Below, one piece after another: positions 57,433 through 64,000 of a stretch of DNA of 64,000 bases (its first letter is position 1; every line of letters begins with the position of its first letter). Origin of the DNA: Typha latifolia (taxonomy: Eukaryota > Streptophyta > Magnoliopsida > Poales > Typhaceae); the NCBI GenBank assembly GCA_019914945.1, contig CM034100.1, positions 8,877,096 to 8,941,095 of the forward strand, given 5' to 3'. The notes beneath the pieces are model-generated. The model searched no databases. It had not been told where the DNA came from and saw only the letters and a list, made by a program, of their open reading frames with translations. The translations under genes and the position numbers were made by a program.

Positions 57433-57440
57433 TATATATA
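57433..57440 (+). promoter_or_regulatory. TATA box of family A LTR
   Basis: TATATATA about 320 bp into the LTR and 60 bp after the palindrome array. Present at the same place in the sister LTRs (58979 and 60469). Confidence 0.6.
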
Positions 57441-57986
57441 TGTGGACGGTAGCCAAATTCATTATGCTATTGGATTATTGATTTCCTGCCTCGTATCTTC
57501 TCTCTAGACTTCTCCCTCCTCCCTCTTCATCATCCTGCCACCTCTACCGTTGGCAAGGTTTCTCCTAACTTCTAATCTTTCTCAACTATCGAGCCACCCC
57601 TCTTCTTTGGTATCTCGACCACTTCGTTCCCTTCGTCTATATCCCTTAATCATATCCACCATCCACCTTTCTATATCCCTTAATGATATCCATCATCCAC
57701 CTTCATCTCTATACCCATCCATAACCGTAACATCCACTACACCCGTCATGACCACCATCACCCATGTTATTTCATGTTTTCGTCCCTGCTATAGTTTGAG
57801 TATGAAAAGGAAGAAAGTTGTAGATCAGGAAGTTACGGATCTAACCCAATTAGTTTCATAATTTTATGACTACCGGAGAATATTTGGCGAATATATTTCC
57901 ACGGTCACGCAGATTGATAATTGTAATACATCCAGATCTTGAAAGAATCGTTGCGTAGCCTATCTTTAGTTCCAAATCTTAACAAA

Positions 57987-58020
57987 TTGGTATCAGAGCT
58001 TATCAATTGGTATTAGAGCA
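57987..58020 (+). repeat. Two-copy primer-binding site
   Basis: TTGGTATCAGAGC (57987-57999) is followed after a short spacer by TTGGTATTAGAGC (58008-58020). The first is two bases inside the LTR end. Confidence 0.8.
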
Positions 58021-58648
58021 GGCAAACCTCAGACCTCCATTAATGGTTGAAATAAGGAAAATAACATCAACAAGGAGACCTATAGAGAGCACACCGACAA
58101 GAGAAGACTCAATCCACGATGACTATAACTATGAGTTCGATTCCTTTGGAGTGACTACGTCTGGACCGAGTCAACCAACGTCCATGAACGTGAATATGGA
58201 TTAAATTAGGGATATGTTCCATACATTGAGGGTGCAACCGTATCGATAGGTGACCTTACGTCCGATGTGAAACCAAAAGTTATCACATCGCTACATTGGT
58301 CTGTTTCAGGTGTCGGAGCTTTTTAGTCCAGTTGCATATCGTTTGGAGCTGTCGGATGGATTGAGAGTGCATCTTGTTTTTCATGTTTCATTATTGAGAG
58401 AGCGCATTGGAGATCATGAGATTATTGGATCGGTTCTACTAGAGCCATTGGAACATATAGAGATTGTAGAGCCAGTTTGAGTACTTGCTAGACACCGACG
58501 ATGACATGGTACCAGATTGGAGATAGAGATTCTAGTTGAGTGGCTTGGCAAGCCATCTGATGAGGCGACATTGGAGTTGGAGACTAATATCTTGGAGCGT
58601 TTCCCCAACTATTCACCTTGAGGGCAAGGTGGGAGAAGCGTGGTGGGC
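58007..58648 (+). pseudogene. Deletion-derivative internal region 1: gag N-terminus joined to pol C-terminus
   Basis: The gag N-terminus ('MVLEQANLRPPLMVEIRK', 'REDSIHDDYNYEFDSFGV') runs to a TAA at 58202-58204 and on to 'gatatgttccatacattgag'. It then jumps directly into the integrase C-terminal region ('RVQPYR') and ends in the chromodomain tail ('ILVEWLGKPSDEATLELETNILERFPNYSP'). All enzymes are missing. The same join is present in the neighbour at 59750. Confidence 0.85.
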
Positions 58649-59471
58649 TGATACCTAGTTAGAAATGCTCCAAGACCTCCATTATTACATTAGGTGTTTA
58701 TTTTCATTAAAGTAAAATTCTTGTAGGTCACGTTCGAATGCAAGAGGGGGAGCGTTCAAAAGCCTTTGCGAATGCCTACATCAGGTTCGTAAATACAAAA
58801 AACACATATTGTGCGTTCGAACGTGGTCGGGCGAGTTCGAATGCCTGCATCGTGTTCGTAGTTAGAGAGAACGTCTTTTGGTGTGTTCGAACGCGATCGA
58901 GCGCGTTCGAACACGATCGACGAGAATCTTTTAGAATTAGGGTTTCATATTATTTTAGGACTTGTTGGCTAGCCTCTCTATATATGTGGATGGCAGCCAA
59001 ATTTATTATGCTATTGGATTATTGATTTCTTGCCTCGTATCTTCTCTCTAGACTTTTCCCTCCTCCCTCTTCACCATATTGCCACCTCTACCATTGGCAA
59101 GGTTTCTCCTAACTTCTAATCTCCCTTGACTGTCGAGCCACCCCTCTTCTATGGTATCTCGACCACTTCGTTCCCTTCGTCTATATCCCTTAATCATATC
59201 CACCATCCACCTTCATCTCCATACCCATCCATAACCTTAACATCCACTCCACCCGTCACCACCACCATCACCCACGTTATTTCATGTTTTTGTCCCTGCT
59301 ATAGTTTGAATATGAAGTGAAAATTGTAAATTAGGTAGTTACGGATCATTTTATGACTATCGGAGAATATTTGACGAATATTTTCTCATGGTCACGTAGA
59401 CTGATTTCTGTAATACATCTAGATCTTGAAGGAATCGTTGTGTAGCCTATCTTTGGTTCCAGAACTTAACA
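58649..59471 (+). mobile_element. Family A LTR 2 of the tandem array
   Basis: 823 bp, TGATACCTAGTT to CTTAACA. Near its start it has an extra 'gctccaagacct', shared with LTR 3 but absent from LTR 1. The palindrome array is at 58728-58925 and TATA near 58979. It serves as 3' LTR of unit 1 and 5' LTR of unit 2. Confidence 0.92.
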
Positions 59472-59473
59472 AA

Positions 59474-59528
59474 TTGGTATCAGAGCTTGTCGAAGTGGTA
59501 TTAGAGCTTATCAATTGGTATTAGAGCA
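59474..59528 (+). repeat. Three-copy primer-binding site
   Basis: TTGGTATCAGAGC (59474-59486) is followed by GTGGTATTAGAGC (about 59495-59507) and TTGGTATTAGAGC (about 59516-59528). Spacing is about 21 bp. Confidence 0.85.
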
Positions 59529-60146
59529 GGCAAACCTCAGACCTCCATTAATGGTTGAAATAAGGAATATGACATCAACATGGAGACCTATAGAGAGCAC
59601 ACCGACAAGGGAGGACTCAATCCACGATGACCCTAACTGTGATGTTGATTCCTTTGGAGCGATCACGGCAAGACCGAGTCAACCAACGTCCATGAGTGCG
59701 AATATGGATGAAATTAGGGGTATGTTCCATGCATTGAGGGTGCAACCGTATGGACTGGTGACCTTACGTCCGATGCGAAACCAAAAGTTAGCATATCACT
59801 ACATTGGTCTATTTCAGGTGATTGAGCGTTTTGGTCCGGTTGCATATCGTTTGGAGCTGCCGGATGGGTCGAGAGTGCATCCTATTTTTCATGTTTCATT
59901 GTTGAGAGAGCGTATTGAAGATCATGAGATTGTTGGATCGGTTCTACTGGAGACATTGGAGGATATAGAGATTGTAGAGCCAGTTCGAGTACTTGCTAGA
60001 TGCCGACGATAACATGGTAACAGATAAGAAATAGAGATTCTAGTTAAGTGGCTTGACAAGCCATCTAATGAGGCGGCATGGGAGTTGGAGACTAATATCT
60101 TGGAGCGTTTCCCCGACTTTTCACCTTTAGGGTAAAGTGGGAGAAG
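59515..60146 (+). CDS. Deletion-derivative internal region 2: open gag-chromodomain-linker fusion
   Basis: A 165-codon open frame (59515-60012) starts at a TTG/ATG context overlapping the last PBS copy. It encodes the gag N-terminus (residues 1-75, 'MVLEQANLRPPLMVEIRNMTSTWRP' type, ending 'MDEIRGMFHAL') fused to the region after the integrase core (residues 76-165, 'VQPYGLVTLRPMRNQKLAYHYIGLFQVIERFGPVAYRLELPDG' type, through 'VHPIFHVSLLRERI'). A stop at 60010-60012 cuts it before the chromodomain tail, which is still readable to about 60127. The frame is preserved across the deletion join. Unit 1 carries the same join with stops. Whether the fusion is translated is unknown. Confidence 0.7.
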
Positions 60147-60994
60147 TTAGTTAGGAATGCTCCAAGACCTCGATTATTGTATTAGGTGTTTATTTTTATT
60201 AAAATAAAATTCCTGTAGGTCGCATTCGAAAACAAGAGGGGTTGCGTTCGAACCCATTTGTGAACGCCTACATCAGGTTCACAAATACATAAAACGCATA
60301 TTGTGCGTTCGAACGTGGTCAGGCGAGTTCGAACGCCTGCATCACGTTCGCACATATAGAGAACATCTTTTGGTGCGTTCGAACGCGATCGGGCGCGTTC
60401 TCACGCGATTGATGGAAAAGTTCTAGAATTAGGGTTTCATATTGTTTTAGGACTTATTGGCTAGCCTCTATATATATGTGGATGGCAAACAAATTCATTA
60501 TGCTATTGGATTATTGATTTTTTGCATCGTATCTTCTCTCTAGACTTCTCCCTCCTCCCTCTTCCCCATCCTTCCACCTCTACTATTAGCAAGGTTTCTC
60601 CTAAGTTCTAATCTCCCTCGACTATCGAGCCACCTCTCTTCGTTGGGATCTCAACCGCTTCATTCCTCTCGTCTATATTCCTAAATCACATCAACAATCC
60701 ACCTTCATCTCCATATCCATCCATAACCCTAACATCCACTACACCCGTCACCACCACCATCACCCTCGTTATTCCATATTTTTGTCTCTGCTACAATTCG
60801 AATCTGCGACGTGTGTAAATACAAAAGTTGTAGATCAAAAAGTTTTGAATCTAACCTAATTTTTTTCATAATTTGCTAGCTATCAAAGAATATATGACGA
60901 ATATTTTACCACGGTTGCGCGGACTGATTCCTATAATACATTCAAATCTTGAAGGAATTGTTGCATAGCCTATCTTTGGTTCCAGATCCTATCA
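60147..60994 (+). mobile_element. Family A LTR 3 of the tandem array
   Basis: It lacks about eight bases of the 5' terminus (starts 'ttagttaggaatgctcc') and ends CCTATCA at 60994, followed by a PBS (60998-61010). The array lies at 60225-60410 and TATA at 60468-60478. The element breaks immediately after the PBS into minus-strand RT. Confidence 0.88.
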
Positions 60995-61010
60995 AAGTGG
61001 TATCAGAGCA

Positions 61011-63356
61011 TAACACCCTCAAGTCAAGCTTACTAAATATAATCACCCCTGCAAGCTCATCTAGCAACTCCTCAATAACTGGTATAGGATACCGGTCCTT
61101 AATAGTAATAGCATTTAGTGCCCGATAGTCAACACAAAAACTCCATGTTCTATCTTTTTTTTCGCACCAATGGCACGGGGATTAATATGAGCTATGACTT
61201 GGTTGTATGAGGCCTTTCTCCAACATCTTGGCTACCATCTTTGAGATAACTTATTTTTGCACATGTGGATACCAATATGGCCTCACATTCGTTGGTGTAG
61301 CCCCGGGTATAATCTCTATGTGATGGTCCATCACTCTCCTCAGTGGTAACTCCTATGGCTCCTCAAATATAATAAATTAGATAATTCAATGATAGTACCT
61401 TAACTCGTTTTAGGCTCATCTCCTGCTGGTCCTAACAAAAAAAGATAGGCCAAATCATATACACAAGGCAGCCCCACCATAGGCTGCATCGTAGGAATCG
61501 GCAAAGACCGAATGCCATCAAGCCGCACATCTTTGTTTTCTTGTTTAAATTTTATCCACATGCTCCAGAAATCAAATATGACGAGTCCCAAGCTCTGTAA
61601 CCATTGAGTGCCAAGAATAATGTCCGCTCCTCATAGTGCCAACGGATACAAGTCCACAATGATGTCGTGTCCTTGCACCCGTATACCGACCTAGCGACAA
61701 AAGCTCCCCCGCCTTAAGCTTCGTGCCATCTCCAATAGCAACGTCAAATTCCATGGTCGGTTCAGCATCCAAACCCAATCTCCTCACTAACCTCTCGTCT
61801 AGAAAGCTGTGTGTACTCCCTGAATCAATGAGGATGTGCACACAATGCTTTCTAACGAGTCCGTCTACTTGTAACATCGTCAGCATGGAAGTATCTGAAT
61901 AAGCATGCATCGATATTTCAGCTTGGATATCTTCCTCCGCACCCTCCATAATGACTCCTCATGGACCTCCTCTAGACACTCTCCATCATCAATAACCTCA
62001 TCATCCTCCTTAAGACCATCGATGAGCATCACACTCCTTATCGGTTTGGTACACCGATGACCGGGGGTGAAACGTTAATCGCATCGAAAGCAAAGGACCT
62101 TCGCTCTTCGCTCTTCGCTCCTCCACCTGGGCAGGTATGAGAGTTCAAACGGGGGGTCTTGTGCCTCCTCTAACATCGAAAGAAGGTCTAGTACTAGCAA
62201 TCGCTGTCTTTGAACCTGTAGAATTTTCAACCGGCGTTCTAGCTGCAAACCGCCCATCTCAGTTGTGCCAACCTATTTTTGCTGCCATCATTAGAGGCTT
62301 ATGTTTTTGCTCCATCCTTGCGGCCTTCTCAAAAGCCTCCTCAAGAGTAGTAGGACAAAAAGCACGAATATCCGCCTGTATCTCATCCCGCAGCCCTGAA
62401 ATAAATGTGCTCATTAATGTTGGTTCGGGCCAAGGTGGTTCACAACGACTACTAACTCTTTCAAACTCAGCTTGGTACTCCAATACGGTCATCCTCTGAA
62501 TCATCTTACTTAATGTGGCAGCAAAATCTTCATATGTCGTTGTCCCAAATCTGCGTGTAATCATCCTCCTACAAAAATTAGCCTATTCGATAAATCCTCA
62601 ACTACGAATAGCCGATCTATACCAATGCAATGTCGTTCCTTGGAGGTGAAAGCTTGCCATCTAGACCTTTGCATCTTTTGCTGTACCTTGATAATCAAAA
62701 AATTGTTCAATTTGAAATACCCAATCTGTTGGATCATCGCCTTATAATTTTAGAAAGTCCAAGCGTGTGGTTCTCCCTTGAATAACATTGTTGGGTTCGT
62801 GAAAGATCCTTTGTTCAGGTCTAAATCATTGTGCAAGTTGTTCACCTTCTCTAAACCCTCGAGCACATCCATCACCATCTCCAAAGGGATCAACGTCGTC
62901 TTCAAAGTATCAATCCTCCTCATCGACGAAGCGCACCGATGCCACACGCCTCTCAGGTTCCACCTCTGCCGGTCTTGGGTTTTGCAACGAAGGTGGGGGA
63001 TGATGTGTAGGCATAGGTAAAAGGGAATCATTGACACTCACATGACGCACCTACACCTGTGGGGTATTGGTTCGATGAGATCCCACCACTGGTCCTTCTT
63101 GAAACTCCGATTGTAGTCGAGGAGATGATTAATCCAACCGGTTCATGACATATTCCTTGAAATTATTGTGATCCTTTTGAATTGCGTGAACTCTATGCAG
63201 CAATGTATGGAACATGCCCATAAGTTCATCCATATTCGCACTCACAGTTAGGGTCATCATGGATTAAGTCTTCTCTTGTCGGCGTGCTCTCCATATATCT
63301 CCTTGTTGATGTCATCTTCCTTGTTTCAACCATTAATGAAGATCTGAGGTTCGCCT
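61011..63356 (-). pseudogene. Family A gag, protease and RT start
   Basis: Minus-strand order: gag N-terminus (63340-63060, decayed, with a deletion), linker (63037-62750), core and C-terminal gag (62740-62259, 'RRFGTTTYEDFAATLSKMIQRMTVLEYQAEFERVSSRCEPPWPEPTLMSTFISGLRDEIQADIRAF'), and a zinc knuckle with CFRC preserved near 62080-62090. Then protease 61949-61572 with LIDSGSTHSF and 'FDVAIGDGTKLKAGE', protease tail (61591-61400, 'DFWSMWIKFKQENKDVRLDGIRSLPIPTMQPMVGLPCVYDLAYLFLL'), and the RT N-terminal part to about 61011. It is the longest protease stretch here. Stops and frameshifts are present, and the RT palm and everything beyond is lost at 61010. Confidence 0.88.
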
Positions 63357-63427
63357 GCTCTGATACCAATGATAAGCTCTAATACCAATGTAAGGCTCTG
63401 ATACTAATTTGATAAGCTCTGATACCA
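63357..63427 (-). repeat. Four-copy primer-binding-site array
   Basis: GCTCTGATACCA-type units on the plus strand at 63357, 63376, 63395 and 63416 (two carry one change). Spacing is 19, 19 and 21 bp. The last is three bases from the LTR end at 63431. Confidence 0.85.
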
Positions 63428-63430
63428 AAT

Positions 63431-63568
63431 TGATGGGTTCTTGTACCAAAAGGTCGGCTACGGAATAATTTCTTAAGATCTAAATTTATTCTTGGAAGTA
63501 GTCCGCAGAACTATAAGAAAATATTCGTCAAATATTCTCTTACAGTTAGAAAATTATGAAACTAAGTG
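63431..63568 (-). mobile_element. Family A LTR stub
   Basis: The terminal about 138 bp of the LTR (U5 side), matching 48828-48965, then an abrupt switch to family B LTR sequence. Confidence 0.8.
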
Positions 63569-64000
63569 GTTATCCATAGCAGATGGCAAGGTATGGTTAG
63601 GTTTGAGATACTTCTTATAGATGGCAGAGTATGCTCTGAGCCTTCCGGCATGATATTGAGATTGGTTGCCGGGTATTGACTATGCACAGTGGTCTAATAT
63701 GATGATATTATACCGAGATATCGGTGATGATCGTGATGATGAGAAATGTATATAATTTAATTATCCTAATATACTTAATTATCGAGTAGTCAATATGCAT
63801 CATATGTAGTTGCTTTTCATATCATTGCATGGTCATGGTCGGCATGCATCATATATGTCATATTTGAGAGAAAGTTATGATAATAGTATGATATAGAGAT
63901 TTATTTACACATTGTCGAGAATTATATATTTTGATCAGTTGTGACATGATACCTACATTACATTTATATGGTATTAAGGATATATTCATATATTCATTCA
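63569..64000 (+). mobile_element. Family B LTR fragment running off the window
   Basis: It matches 56370-56800 ('tatgcacagtggtcta.tatgatgatattata', 'ggtcggcatgcatcatat'). It is cut on the left and continues beyond the window end. Confidence 0.8.

Larger units (their letters stand above)
57113..57984 (+). mobile_element. Family A LTR 1 of the tandem array
   Basis: 872 bp, TGATACACTTAG to CTTAACA. It has a palindrome array (57184-57371), TATA box (57433-57440), and C/T-rich R-U5 with a local duplication ('tatatcccttaat.atatcca.catccacctt' twice near 57645-57710). A PBS with two copies follows. Confidence 0.92.

Overview
This window is eukaryotic, almost certainly angiosperm nuclear DNA from a repeat-rich, probably heterochromatic region. 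I found no intact host gene. Almost everything belongs to LTR retrotransposons in a nested, truncated and inverted mosaic. The plant assignment rests on a SIRE/Maximus-like Ty1/copia pol, chromodomain Ty3/gypsy elements primed by initiator-Met tRNA, a plant mobile domain relic, a 'putative plant transposon protein' ORF, and organelle-derived DNA with plant mitochondrial character plus a scrap of plastid ndhH. The species cannot be named from sequence alone.

Names used here. Family A: chromodomain Ty3/gypsy, LTR about 0.8 kb, starting TGATACACTTAG and followed by a TGGTATCAGAGC primer-binding site (PBS). A2: a relative with LTR starting TGATACGGGG. Family B: Del/Tekay-like gypsy with LTR up to about 2.65 kb, starting TGTAAC/TGCAAC and ending GTTACA. 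C and D: two other gypsy fragments. E: a Tekay-like insertion.

Layout. 1-1924: 3' end and LTR start of an Athila/Tat-like element. 1925-9115: minus-strand SIRE-like copia with both LTR ends, pol, an extra 3' ORF with its own promoter-like region, and a plus-strand Mutator/plant-mobile-domain relic inside it. 9116-14508: family A on the minus strand (gag, PBS array, LTR interrupted by E, integrase). 14509-21312: family A gag fragments in both orientations, one A LTR, one A2 LTR piece and an unexplained AT-rich stretch. 21313-28095: family B element with two chimeric LTRs. 28096-31146: family D pol split by a family B LTR. 31147-31884: family C 5' end. 31885-35092: A2 piece and minus-strand family A pol. 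35093-39830: family A gag and two minus-strand B LTRs. 39831-46621: the best family A 3' half (PR-RT-RNaseH-IN-LTR), with a B solo LTR that has a target-site duplication and an organelle-DNA insertion in its LTR. 46628-51831: further A2 and A fragments. 51832-57030: rearranged B LTRs. 57031-60994: tandem LTR-internal-LTR-internal-LTR array of a family A deletion derivative. 61011-63568: minus-strand family A RT-PR-gag with a PBS array. 63569-64000: B LTR fragment.

The most interesting signal is a palindromic module built on GCGTTCGAACGC. It lies just upstream of the TATA box in the LTRs of both the gypsy family A and the copia element, in the same sense orientation, and again in front of the copia element's extra ORF. 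Other notable features are multi-copy PBS arrays, a run of hairpins inside the family E insertion, and a deletion derivative that joins the gag N-terminus to the pol C-terminus and occurs as a tandem array. Nearly all coding remnants carry stops, many of the C-to-T type expected from long-term cytosine methylation.
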